This document shows positions 41,534-52,475 of a stretch of DNA of 64,000 nucleotides, one piece after another; the stretch's first letter is position 1; each line of letters starts with the position of its first letter. A program made the translations under genes and the position numbers. The notes under the pieces are model-generated. The model ran no database searches, was not told the origin of the DNA, and saw only the letters and a list, made by a program, of their open reading frames with translations. This DNA is from Segatella copri DSM 18205 (lineage in GTDB: Bacteria; Bacteroidota; Bacteroidia; Bacteroidales; Bacteroidaceae). Location of the stretch: positions 191,501 through 255,500 of the forward strand of contig NZ_CP102288.1 in assembly GCF_025151535.1 (NCBI RefSeq). The letters are read 5' to 3'.

Positions 41534-44512
41534 ATGAGAAAATCAAAAAGTAATGCGATGTTGCGAGGACTAGCAGCCTCAGCACTCGTCCTAATGGTCT
41601 CGGCGACAGCTTGGGGACAGAAGGTGAAGATTACGGGTACTGTAATCGACAATACCAATGAACCCGTTATCGGAGCTTCGGTTCTGGAGAATGGTACCAA
41701 AAATGGTGTTGCTACAGACCTGGATGGTCACTTCACCATTGAAGTACAGCCAGGTGCCAGACTCAAAATTTCTTATATAGGTTATAAGAATAAGGAAGTG
41801 AAAGCTTCTAACGGCGTACAGATTATGCTCGAAGAGGAGTCTAATATGCTCAACGAAGTGGTGGCTATCGGTTATGGCTCTGTCAAGCGTAAGGATGTAA
41901 CTACTGCCGTATCCAGTGTGTCAGCCAAAGACCTTGATACCCGTCCTATCGTATCTGCCGCAGCAGGTATGCAGGGAAAGGCAGCCGGTTTGCAGATTTC
42001 GCAAGCCAACGGTCAGCCAGGTGCTTCACCAACCATACGTGTGCGTGGTACCACCTCTTTAAATGGTAGTAATGATCCGCTCTATGTAGTAGATGGTGTG
42101 CCAATGACCAATATCGACTTTCTGGCAGCTGATGATATTGATAATATCCAGGTGTTGAAGGATGCCTCTTCTGCTGCAATCTATGGATCCCGTGCAGCCA
42201 ATGGTGTCATCATTATCGGTACAAAGCAGGGTAAGGCTGGCGTAGCCAAGGTATCTCTGAATGCACATTATGCATTTAATACTGTACGTGACAACCAGGA
42301 ATCTCTCAATGCGGCTCAGTATAAGGAGCTGATGGATGAAATCGGTCTTGTGAAACTGCCTGAAGGCTTGAAAGACCAGACCGACTGGAAAGACGAGGTG
42401 TTCCGTACGGGTAATGTACAGGACTACCAGCTCTCTATCACCAATGGTACTGATAAACTGAGATACTTTATCTCGGGTGGCTATACAGGCGAAAATGGTG
42501 TTATCAAGAAGTCAAGCTATCAGCGTTACAACTTCCGAGCATCTGTAGAGAACGATATACGTAAGTGGTTGCGACTCAATGCCAGTGTAACTTATTCTGA
42601 TTATACCAACAAGGGTACAGGTATCATCTCGGGTGCCGGTTCTAACCGAGGCGGCGTAGTAACCGCTATTGTCAATACGCCAACCTATGCACCGGTATGG
42701 AATCCGGAGAATCCTAGCCAGTTCTACAACAACTTCTATGGCGTGAACATTACCTCGCCAGCAGAGAATATCGCCCGTACTCAGAATAATAAGTCGGCCT
42801 ACAACCGATTGTTGGCAACCGGAAAGGCTACTGTCACCTTTATGCCTGAACTGACTTATAATACATCTCTCTCGTTCGACCGTACACAAGGAACAACCAC
42901 CAACTTCCTTGACCCGATATCTACTACTATCGGCCGTCAGGAATTCGGTACAGGATATGATGGTAGAAACATCAGCAGCGTTATCGTATGGGACAATGTA
43001 TTAAACTATAAGAAGGCATTCGGAAAGCACAGTCTGGATGCGATGGCTGGTAGTTCCTGGACACAGAGCAAGTGGAGCCAGAACTATATCAACGGTAGCA
43101 ACTATGCCAACGATCTGTTCCCAACCTTGAATGCAGCCAACAAGATTTCCTGGACAGGAACCGGTTCGTCAGCTTCTGATTGGGCTATTCTCTCTACTTT
43201 CGCCCGTTTGCAGTACAACTGGAATGATACCTATATGGTAACCGCCAATATGCGTGCCGATGGTTCTTCCAAGTTGGCACCACATCACCGTTGGGGCTAC
43301 TTCCCATCATTCTCTGGTGCCTGGCGCGTAAGCAATGAGAAATTCATGAAAAATATCAAGTGGATTGACGACTTGAAGATTCGTGGAGGCTGGGGACAGA
43401 CCGGTAACCAGAGCGGATTGGGCGATTACAGCTATCTGGCAAGATACAATATCAATCGTGTGCAGTGGTTTGGCGAGGGAAATGATGCCAATTCTACTCC
43501 TACTTTCTCACAGGGCAACCTGAGCAATCCTGAACTGACTTGGGAAACAACAACCCAGACCAACATCGGTCTCGACTTGACCGTACTGGGCAACCGCCTC
43601 ACCTTCTATGCTGATTACTATTATAAGAAGACCAAGGATATGTTGATGAACATCACCTTGCCGACAGGTGGTGCTGCTGCAAGTAACCTGACCTATAATG
43701 GCGGTTCGATGATCAACAAAGGCTGGGAGTTTGCCATCTCTTCACAGAATCTGACAGGCGCCTTGAAGTGGAATACAGATTTCAACATCTCATTCAACAA
43801 GAATAAGTTGGAGAGCCTGTCTCTGACTCAGGTATATTATGAAGCCACGACTACCGATTTCGTCAACGAACAGGTGGTTCGCAATACGCCAGGTAAGCCA
43901 TTGGGCAGTTTCTGGGGATATGTAGCAGAAGGTGTGGATCCCGAGACCGGTGATATGAAGTATAAGGACGTGACCGGTGATGGTCTGGTATCAGCCAGTG
44001 ACCGTACTTATATCGGTGATCCGAACCCAGACTTCACCTTCGGTTTGACCAATACCTTCTCTTATAAAGGCTTGAATCTCAGTATTCTTATCCAGGGAAG
44101 CTATGGCAACGATATCTACAACGTTTCACGTATGGAAACCGAAGGAATGTATGATGGTAAGAACCAAAGCACCAAGGTGCTTGCTCGCTGGAGAGTTCCT
44201 GGTCAGATTACCGATGTGCCAAAGGCTAAGTGGGATATCCGCAACTCAACCTACTTCGTAGAAGATGGCAGTTATCTCCGTGTAAAGGATATTTCTCTCT
44301 CTTACGATGTGCCTCGCAAACTGATTTCACGCTTTGGTCTGACCCGTCTGCAGCCATACGTATCAGCAACCAACCTGCTTACCCTGACCGACTATTCAGG
44401 TATGGATCCGGAGGTTAACCAGTATGGCAACAGTGGTAGTGTGCAGGGCATCGACTGGGGTACATATCCACTCAATAAGAGTGTAGTATTAGGTGTAAAA
44501 GTAGAATTCTAA
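41534..44512 (+). CDS. SusC/RagA-family TonB-linked outer membrane transporter (PUL 1)
   Basis: 992 residues. The signal peptide ends ATAWGQ. A carboxypeptidase-regulatory-like domain follows (ITGTVIDNTNEPVIGASV, FTIEVQPGARLKISYIGYKN, about 33-95), then a TonB-box region (NEVVAIGYGSVKRKDVTTAV), plug (IRVRGTTSLNGSNDPLYVVDG) and barrel ending GVKVEF. SusC proteins import oligosaccharides with a SusD lid, powered by TonB. The partner SusD begins 12 bases later. The GH30 downstream suggests a beta-glucan-type substrate. Confidence 0.95.
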   Translation: MRKSKSNAMLRGLAASALVLMVSATAWGQKVKITGTVIDNTNEPVIGASVLENGTKNGVATDLDGHFTIEVQPGARLKISYIGYKNKEVKASNGVQIMLEEESNMLNEVVAIGYGSVKRKDVTTAVSSVSAKDLDTRPIVSAAAGMQGKAAGLQISQANGQPGASPTIRVRGTTSLNGSNDPLYVVDGVPMTNIDFLAADDIDNIQVLKDASSAAIYGSRAANGVIIIGTKQGKAGVAKVSLNAHYAFNTVRDNQESLNAAQYKELMDEIGLVKLPEGLKDQTDWKDEVFRTGNVQDYQLSITNGTDKLRYFISGGYTGENGVIKKSSYQRYNFRASVENDIRKWLRLNASVTYSDYTNKGTGIISGAGSNRGGVVTAIVNTPTYAPVWNPENPSQFYNNFYGVNITSPAENIARTQNNKSAYNRLLATGKATVTFMPELTYNTSLSFDRTQGTTTNFLDPISTTIGRQEFGTGYDGRNISSVIVWDNVLNYKKAFGKHSLDAMAGSSWTQSKWSQNYINGSNYANDLFPTLNAANKISWTGTGSSASDWAILSTFARLQYNWNDTYMVTANMRADGSSKLAPHHRWGYFPSFSGAWRVSNEKFMKNIKWIDDLKIRGGWGQTGNQSGLGDYSYLARYNINRVQWFGEGNDANSTPTFSQGNLSNPELTWETTTQTNIGLDLTVLGNRLTFYADYYYKKTKDMLMNITLPTGGAAASNLTYNGGSMINKGWEFAISSQNLTGALKWNTDFNISFNKNKLESLSLTQVYYEATTTDFVNEQVVRNTPGKPLGSFWGYVAEGVDPETGDMKYKDVTGDGLVSASDRTYIGDPNPDFTFGLTNTFSYKGLNLSILIQGSYGNDIYNVSRMETEGMYDGKNQSTKVLARWRVPGQITDVPKAKWDIRNSTYFVEDGSYLRVKDISLSYDVPRKLISRFGLTRLQPYVSATNLLTLTDYSGMDPEVNQYGNSGSVQGIDWGTYPLNKSVVLGVKVEF

Positions 44513-44524
44513 ACATCGACAACA

Positions 44525-46051
44525 ATGAAAACATATCATACAATCAAGACATTGGCGCTCGGTGGCATCGCAATGTTCTCTTTGGCAAGTTGCTCTCTCG
44601 ACTATGAGCCATTATCAGAGCCATCAGAAATAACACAGGGCGGTCAGACTGAGACCTCAACAGCCGTATTGAAGGACAAGGCTGCTGCTGATGCACAGCT
44701 CAAATCGCTCTATGAGTTGTTCCGCAACCGTCAGGAGCATACCCATCTCGACTATCTTCTGATAGGCGATTCACATAGCGACAATGCTTATGCCGGAACT
44801 ACCGGTGCAGAGGTGGTACCTTATGAAACCAACTCTATCGATGCCAGCAACTCGGTATTGAGCCGTGACTGGAACCGCTATCTGGATGATATCGCCCAGG
44901 CAAATGTGCTGATCAATGGTGTTGAGCAATTGAAGGAGAATGGTCAGATATCAGAAGCAGAATATCATTCCTATAAGGCACAGGGCGAAATCTTCCGTGC
45001 CCTGATGATGTTCCGAATGGCTCGTCTGTGGGGTTCTTTCCCTGTCATCACGACTATCGCCAAGACCATTACATCCGAGAATATCAATGAGGTATATCCT
45101 ACCTATTATCCACCTCGCAAGACGCCGAAGGAATGTTATGAGCAGATTATTGCCGACTTGACGGATGCTGAGCAGTATGCACCGGATAATGACAATTCCG
45201 ACCGCACCAAGATGACCAAGACCGTAGCTCAGGCTATGCTTGCCAAGGTTTATGCCGAAAAGGAAGTGCAGGATTATGACAAGGTAATCGCTTATGCCGA
45301 CAAGGTGATGAAGACAACCGGTGTAGAGCTGGAAGACAGTTATGAAACTCTTTGGGGCTATGATGAGACTGCGAAAGACTGCATGAAACGCAATACCAAA
45401 GAAGGTATTCTGGAGGTGCATTGGACAACCGGTAGCGGAAACTGGGAAACCTGGATGTACGGCCGTCAGTTAGACAACTGGGATTATTACTTTACCTGGG
45501 CAAAGTGGATTACTCCTTCACGAGACATCATCAATGACTTTGACAAGGAAGGTGATGAGGTTCGTAAGAATCAGGCTATCGTATATTATGCCTGTACCTG
45601 GAGCAACTATTATCCGGCTTCCAACTATCCGTTCATGTATAAGTTACGCTCTTCATACAATAATATTTACTGGGTTCGCTTAGCTGATATTATCCTGATG
45701 AAGGCTGAGGCAGAAGCCTATAAGGGCAATCTTGCCGAGAGTGCGAAACTCGTGAACCAGATTCGCAAGCGTGCCAAACTGAAGGAACTGACATCCGACA
45801 AGACTGGCAGCAAGGAATCTATGATAGAGGCTGTTCTCCATGAGCGCCGTCTGGAACTTGCCTTTGAGGGAGAACGCTGGTTCGACCTCTGCCGCAACAA
45901 CAAGGTGGAGCAATATCTCAACGGAATAGACAACCGTGACAGCGGACGCATCAGACAGGTAAGACAGTTTGACGGCAACTCATACCTGTTGCCAATTCCA
46001 CAGACCGCTCTTGACCAGAATACCAATCTAGAGCAGAATCCAGGTTACTAA
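44525..46051 (+). CDS. SusD/RagB-family glycan-binding lipoprotein (PUL 1)
   Basis: 508 residues with lipobox SLASC (Cys23). SusD-family features include the helical TPR-like core (DWNRYLDDIAQANVLINGV, YKAQGEIFRALMMFRMARLW) and the late RLADIILMKAEAEAY and RRLELAFEGERWFDLCRNN blocks. The C-terminus (YLLPIPQTALDQNTNLEQNPGY) is the standard one. It forms the lid of the SusC transporter on the cell surface and contacts the glycan. It follows SusC by 12 bases. Confidence 0.95.
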   Translation: MKTYHTIKTLALGGIAMFSLASCSLDYEPLSEPSEITQGGQTETSTAVLKDKAAADAQLKSLYELFRNRQEHTHLDYLLIGDSHSDNAYAGTTGAEVVPYETNSIDASNSVLSRDWNRYLDDIAQANVLINGVEQLKENGQISEAEYHSYKAQGEIFRALMMFRMARLWGSFPVITTIAKTITSENINEVYPTYYPPRKTPKECYEQIIADLTDAEQYAPDNDNSDRTKMTKTVAQAMLAKVYAEKEVQDYDKVIAYADKVMKTTGVELEDSYETLWGYDETAKDCMKRNTKEGILEVHWTTGSGNWETWMYGRQLDNWDYYFTWAKWITPSRDIINDFDKEGDEVRKNQAIVYYACTWSNYYPASNYPFMYKLRSSYNNIYWVRLADIILMKAEAEAYKGNLAESAKLVNQIRKRAKLKELTSDKTGSKESMIEAVLHERRLELAFEGERWFDLCRNNKVEQYLNGIDNRDSGRIRQVRQFDGNSYLLPIPQTALDQNTNLEQNPGY

Positions 46052-46109
46052 GCTAACCTGGATAGCTTTCAACTCAAACCGTTATTAACAAATAATAGAA
46101 GAAACGAAT

Positions 46110-47657
46110 ATGAAATACTATAGCAGTAAACTGATGATGCTGGTCTGCGCAACAGCTTTCTCTGTGACAGCTTGCAGCAGCAGTAACTCATTCTCAGATC
46201 CTGTAGACTTTGATACTCCTAGTGAGGCACCAAATCCAGTACCGGCACAAGGAACAGCCAAAACTTTCATTACCACAGCCGATGGAGTCTATTCATTGGC
46301 ACAGGGTGAGGTAAAGTTGTATAATGGAGTATCTATGGCACCAACCACCATCGAACTCGATTTAAATAAGAAGTATCAGACGATTGATGGATTCGGTTAT
46401 GCCATCACTTATTCATCCTGCTATAATCTGATGCAGATGAACCCAGAGGCGCGTCTGGCTCTTTTGAAGCGCATTTACTCTACCACAGAGGGTTATGGCG
46501 TAAGTTATGCCCGTATCTCTTTGGGATGCAACGACTTTTCAAGTACAGAGTATACCTATTGCGACACGAAGGGCAGCGAGGCTGATCCTATCAGCAACTT
46601 CGCGCTCTATAGCGATGAGAACGATTATGTGATTCCTGTGTTGAAGGAGATTCTTGCCATCAATCCTAATCTGAAGATTATCGCTGCTCCTTGGACTTGT
46701 CCGAAATGGATGAAGGTGACAGACCTCAACACCAAGAACCCTAAGGATTCATGGACAGATGGTCATCTCAATCCTGATTATCGCGAGGTTTATGCCAAGT
46801 ACTTTGTGAAGTTTATTAATGTGATGAAGGAAAAAGGTATCAATATCTATGCTGTTAGTCCTCAGAATGAACCATTGAACAAGGCAAACTGTGCATCTCT
46901 CTATATGCCTTGGCAGGAAGAGGCTCCTTTCGTAAAGGAATTGGCAGCGCAGTTTAAAAAGAATAATCTGCAGACCAAGATTTATGTCTTCGATCACAAC
47001 TACAACTATGACAAGATTGCTGATCAGGAAGATTATCCTGTGAAACTCTACAATGCTATCGGTGATAACTTTGAGGGTTCAGAGCTGGTTGTAGGTGCTG
47101 CTTATCATGATTATGGCGGCAATAACAGCGAGTTGACTGATATCCACAATCAGCGTCCTGACAAGGAACTGATATTCTCGGAAACCAGTATCGGAACCTG
47201 GAATAACGGACGTGACTTGAGTAAACGACTGATGGCGGATATGAAGAATGTGGCGCTCGCTACGGTAAACCAGAATTGCAAGGCTGTGCTTGTATGGAAT
47301 CTGATGCTTGACAATAAGATGGGACCTAACCTGGATGGTGGATGCCAGACCTGCTATGGTGCTATTGATATCAATCAGAATGGCTACAACCAGTTGAGCT
47401 ACAATTCTCATTATTACATCATCAACCACATGTCTAGTGTCGTTGCTCCTGGTGCGGTTCGCATTGGTAATACGTCCCGCACCGTTAATGACAGCAATAT
47501 TACACATGCTGAGTTTGTTAATCCTGATGGTAGTTATGCTGCTGTCATTATCAACGAGGGAGATGAGGCTAAGTCAATCAACCTCAGTGATGGAACTCAT
47601 AATTTTACCTGCAATGTTCCTGCTAATGGTGTGATTTCTTGCAAGTGGAATAAGTAA
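46110..47657 (+). CDS. Glycoside hydrolase family 30 lipoprotein
   Basis: 515 residues with lipobox TACSS (Cys22). The GH30 pattern is clear: QTIDGFGYAITYSSCYNL near residue 90, YARISLGCNDFS, APWTCPKWMK, acid/base Glu254 in SPQNEPL and nucleophile Glu358 in IFSETSIGTW, then a beta-side domain at the C-terminus. Family members cleave beta-glucosidic bonds; the gene order SusC-SusD-GH30-binding protein matches the B. thetaiotaomicron beta-1,6-glucan locus with a GH30_3 endoglucanase, so beta-1,6-glucan is a good candidate. The subfamily is not proven. It is likely surface-exposed. Confidence 0.9.
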   Translation: MKYYSSKLMMLVCATAFSVTACSSSNSFSDPVDFDTPSEAPNPVPAQGTAKTFITTADGVYSLAQGEVKLYNGVSMAPTTIELDLNKKYQTIDGFGYAITYSSCYNLMQMNPEARLALLKRIYSTTEGYGVSYARISLGCNDFSSTEYTYCDTKGSEADPISNFALYSDENDYVIPVLKEILAINPNLKIIAAPWTCPKWMKVTDLNTKNPKDSWTDGHLNPDYREVYAKYFVKFINVMKEKGINIYAVSPQNEPLNKANCASLYMPWQEEAPFVKELAAQFKKNNLQTKIYVFDHNYNYDKIADQEDYPVKLYNAIGDNFEGSELVVGAAYHDYGGNNSELTDIHNQRPDKELIFSETSIGTWNNGRDLSKRLMADMKNVALATVNQNCKAVLVWNLMLDNKMGPNLDGGCQTCYGAIDINQNGYNQLSYNSHYYIINHMSSVVAPGAVRIGNTSRTVNDSNITHAEFVNPDGSYAAVIINEGDEAKSINLSDGTHNFTCNVPANGVISCKWNK

Positions 47658-47699
47658 TCCATAAACTATAGTAAATGATTCATTAAAGATACGATCATT

Positions 47700-49055
47700 A
47701 TGAAACATATCAGATATTATATCATGGCGTTGCTCGCCCTGCCACTGATGGCATCTTGCGGCGATGATGATTACAGTGCGCCTACTCCTGCCGGTAATCC
47801 TGTGATGAGCTATACGGCTCCTGCTGCAGCTGTATGGATGGGCGATGAAGTGGAGGTGAAAGTAAACTGCAAGGATGAGGGAGGCGTGGCTCTCTCTACC
47901 TTGAAAGCAAACCTCCTGTTTAGTGGGCAGAGTGTAGATGAAACTACCATCCGTACCAAGGAGGCTGGTGAATATACAGTCAAACTGAAAGTGCCTTATG
48001 CACAGAATGTTCCTGATGGAAAGGTAGATATTCAACTTACTCTGCAGAATGTATCAACCAAATCGAATACAGAGACCTTGTCGTTTGATATCAAGCGCCC
48101 TCACTTCAACAATCTGCAGTTTGTGAGTGCTGATGGTGTTAAATATGACATGACAGAGAAAAGCGACTTTGTTTATCAGGCTGTTCTTCCTAGCAGTCAG
48201 AAGACCTTCAAGGGATATTTTGCAACGAAGGATGGAAAGTTTGTCTTCGGTTCCAGCACAGGTAAGGATATCAGTTTGGGAGAAACAGGCAACTTCAACT
48301 TCACTTCTGAGAATATGAACGATGTAGTTGTCACTTTCGATGCCAAGAACTATACGGCTGGTCCTACCGATGTATTGCCGGTTACTATCCTCGATTTTGC
48401 CGATTCTGATGCAGGCAAGACTTGGGTGGGTGATATCAAGCAAGGTGCTACCTGTAACCTTACTATCAACGGCAATAATCTGCCAGATGACTGGTATTAT
48501 GACAGCGACTGGTTCCAGAAAGAAGCGGATGGAAGCTATACTTTCAAGGCTATTACCGGCAGATATACCGTTCTGGCAGACTTCACCCATAAGTCATTCC
48601 GTATTTGGACAATGAATGGAAGTGAGCCTATGTCACTGAATAGCGATGGTACTGGTGCACTCTGGATCATCGGTAATGAAGGTGTCAACAAGCCAACCTG
48701 GGACGCTGTAAATCATGGCTGGTGGACAGGTGTTGACTCTGACGTCTGCCTCACTCCAATCAAGGATAAGGTATATCAGGTTACACTCACCGTTGGTAAG
48801 CAGCTCAGAGCTACTGACGTAAACTTCAAGTTCTTCGGTCAGGCTAACTGGGGTATTGAGTTCAAGGGTAAGGATAACAGCCATCTCATCTCAACCGAGA
48901 GCGAGGTATTCGGCATCGGTGACGGTAACGGTCACGACAACGGCAATGTTTATCTGAAAGATGGAGTAGAACTGAAGGATGGCGAGACATACGTTCTTAC
49001 AGTTGACTTGACTGCCGGTGTAGACAAGGCAGTTCTCAAAGTAGAAAAGAAATAA
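47700..49055 (+). CDS. Surface glycan-binding lipoprotein, SusE-like (PUL 1)
   Basis: 451 residues with lipobox LMASC (Cys20) followed by GDDDYSAP, the acidic lipoprotein export-type signal. Three or more beta-sandwich domains: an Ig-like N-part (AAAVWMGDEVEVKVNCKD), a central region and a C-terminal SusE/F-type part with LWIIGNEGVNKPTWD and the aromatic-rich GWWTGVDSDV, which may contact sugar rings. Such proteins hold the polysaccharide at the surface for SusC/D and the GH30. Last structural gene of PUL 1, followed by the terminator at 49127. Confidence 0.8.
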   Translation: MKHIRYYIMALLALPLMASCGDDDYSAPTPAGNPVMSYTAPAAAVWMGDEVEVKVNCKDEGGVALSTLKANLLFSGQSVDETTIRTKEAGEYTVKLKVPYAQNVPDGKVDIQLTLQNVSTKSNTETLSFDIKRPHFNNLQFVSADGVKYDMTEKSDFVYQAVLPSSQKTFKGYFATKDGKFVFGSSTGKDISLGETGNFNFTSENMNDVVVTFDAKNYTAGPTDVLPVTILDFADSDAGKTWVGDIKQGATCNLTINGNNLPDDWYYDSDWFQKEADGSYTFKAITGRYTVLADFTHKSFRIWTMNGSEPMSLNSDGTGALWIIGNEGVNKPTWDAVNHGWWTGVDSDVCLTPIKDKVYQVTLTVGKQLRATDVNFKFFGQANWGIEFKGKDNSHLISTESEVFGIGDGNGHDNGNVYLKDGVELKDGETYVLTVDLTAGVDKAVLKVEKK

Positions 49056-49126
49056 TATGTAGGTTTATAATTATTCATAAGCTTTTTAGGTTTTAGTTTA
49101 ATAATTTAGGTATAAAGTTTTGTTTT

Positions 49127-49159
49127 AGGCTGCTCCAAAATAGTTGGGGCAGCCTTTTT
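49127..49159 (+). terminator. Terminator of PUL 1 structural genes
   Basis: AGGCTGCTCC pairs with GGGGCAGCCT (one G.T) with a loop of about nine bases, then TTTT. Confidence 0.75.
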
Positions 49160-49231
49160 AAGTAGAGTTGTAAAGGTATGGGGAAGCTTGATACATTTAA
49201 AAAGAAAGAATATCAAAAAAATGCCCGAAAA

Positions 49232-49263
49232 TTTGGATATATTCAAAAAAAACTATACCTTTG
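49232..49263 (+). promoter_or_regulatory. Promoter of the SusR-like regulator gene
   Basis: TTTG (49232-49235), 20 bases, TACCTTTG (49256-49263): a near-perfect match. Its start point about 49270 argues against the ATG at 49272 and for 49335. Confidence 0.8.
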
Positions 49264-49268
49264 TCATT

Positions 49269-51008
<1,740 letters not shown>

Positions 51009-51018
51009 TATATAAAAT

Positions 51019-51061
51019 CAAAGAGGGTGTGTCATAAATACAGACACACCCTCTTTGTTTT
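51019..51061. terminator. Bidirectional terminator between regulator and aminopeptidase
   Basis: A 15-bp perfect stem (51019-51033 with 51043-51057), 9-base loop, T run on the right. It separates convergent genes. Confidence 0.85.
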
Positions 51062-51064
51062 TTA

Positions 51065-52351
51065 TTACAACTGATAGAACTTGGTGAAAGCCTTCACGCA
51101 GTATTCGTGGTCGATAACGCTACCGGTTTCGCGGCAACTGTGCATAGCGAGGATAGCATTGCCCATATCAACACCCTTCAATGGGATGGAAGAGGCGAGG
51201 ATGTTGCCCAATGTGCTGCCACCAGCTACATCGCTATGGTTTACGAAACGCTGGCATGGTACACCGGCTGCATCGCAGATGTTGGCGAAGATGGCTGCTG
51301 ATACAGCATCGCTCGCATACTTCTGGGCTGCATTGAACTTGATGACCGGACCACCGCCCAGCATCGGATGATTCGTAGGGTCGAATTTTTCGCTATAGTT
51401 AGGATGCCAGGCATGCGCATTATCTGCTGAAATCATGAAGGCACGCTCTACTGCCTGATAATAAGCCTCTTCTGTATGGCTCTGTGCCAGGGCGATGCGC
51501 TGGAGCATATATGAAAGGAATGGACTTCCGGCTCCCTGTTTGGTCTGAGACCCCGTCTCTTCATTATCGAAGATGGCGAGAACCTGGGTGGTATCATTGG
51601 CTTCAGATGCAATCATCGCCTCTACACCAGCCCAGCACATAGACAGGTCGTCGAGTCTGCCTGAAGAGATAAACTCATCGTGTACACCGAAGGTGCAGGC
51701 TGGAGTGGCATCAGCCAGATAGAGATCGAAATCAAGAACATCCTCTTTCTGGATATTCAGTTCGTCGGTTATCACATTCATCAGGAGGTTACCCTTCTCC
51801 AGTTCATCATTGATGATGCCGAGGATAGGGAGCACATCCTTCTGCTTGCTCAACTTCACACCATCATTCACCTGACGGTTGAAGTGGATAGCGAGATTGC
51901 TGATCTGCAGCAATGGGCGCTTCACATGAAGAAGGAGCGTCTGGGGATTCATCGCATTCTCGCCCTTCACGATAACTCTACCTGCCAGGGTGAGCGGACG
52001 GTCGAACCAGGTTGACATGATAGGACCACCATAAACCTCGGTATTCAGTTTTACGATACCGCCCTCGCAAAGCATCTCAGCATTTGGCTTGATGCGGAAG
52101 GTAGGCGAGTCGCAGTGGGCGCAGATCATGTGGAAACCGGCATCTGCCAAAGGCTTCTTTCCAATTTGGAAGGCGTAGATGGAAGAGTCGTTCTTGGTAA
52201 CAAAGTACTTTTCACCCGCTTCAATCTTGCCCAAAGGCTCCTGTGGGTTCATACGGCGGAACCCGTTCTTCTCCAATTCCTCGGAGATATTCTTTACTGC
52301 CAGGAAATTCACTGGCGATGCGTCTAGAAAGGATAATAATCTTTTGATCAT
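51065..52351 (-). CDS. M18-family aminopeptidase
   Basis: 428 residues, full family length. The metal site appears as MICAHCDSPTFRIKP (about 75-89), the DNEETGSQTKQGAGS block with the paired catalytic Glu, and HSDVAGGSTLGNI near the C-terminus, all diagnostic for M18 (aspartyl aminopeptidase-type, PepC/ApeB-like) enzymes. They remove N-terminal residues from peptides in the cytoplasm; no signal peptide is present. Single gene with a -7 element at 52379-52386 (minus), placed between the two PULs. Confidence 0.93.
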   Translation of the reverse strand: MIKRLLSFLDASPVNFLAVKNISEELEKNGFRRMNPQEPLGKIEAGEKYFVTKNDSSIYAFQIGKKPLADAGFHMICAHCDSPTFRIKPNAEMLCEGGIVKLNTEVYGGPIMSTWFDRPLTLAGRVIVKGENAMNPQTLLLHVKRPLLQISNLAIHFNRQVNDGVKLSKQKDVLPILGIINDELEKGNLLMNVITDELNIQKEDVLDFDLYLADATPACTFGVHDEFISSGRLDDLSMCWAGVEAMIASEANDTTQVLAIFDNEETGSQTKQGAGSPFLSYMLQRIALAQSHTEEAYYQAVERAFMISADNAHAWHPNYSEKFDPTNHPMLGGGPVIKFNAAQKYASDAVSAAIFANICDAAGVPCQRFVNHSDVAGGSTLGNILASSIPLKGVDMGNAILAMHSCRETGSVIDHEYCVKAFTKFYQL

Positions 52352-52378
52352 AGTCTATATCTTTATATTAATATCTTG

Positions 52379-52386
52379 CAAAGATA
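52379..52386 (-). promoter_or_regulatory. -7 element for the M18 aminopeptidase gene
   Basis: TATCTTTG on the minus strand, 28 bases before the ATG. Confidence 0.6.
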
Positions 52387-52418
52387 ATAGTTTTTTTTCA
52401 TTTTATCTCATTATTCTA

Positions 52419-52448
52419 TTTGTTTTTCATTTTTTTGTATTATCTTTG
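52419..52448 (+). promoter_or_regulatory. Promoter of the HTCS gene
   Basis: TTTG (52419-52422), 18 bases, TATCTTTG (52441-52448). It supports the start at 52476 rather than the much longer open frame to 52179, which is antisense to the aminopeptidase. Confidence 0.65.
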
Positions 52449-52475
52449 TCCCCAAATAATATCAATGAAAGAATT

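Noticed and set aside
52179..52475. The 99-codon N-terminal extension of the HTCS frame
   Set aside because: It is antisense to the aminopeptidase and crosses a promoter; the ATG at 52476 starts a proper signal peptide.
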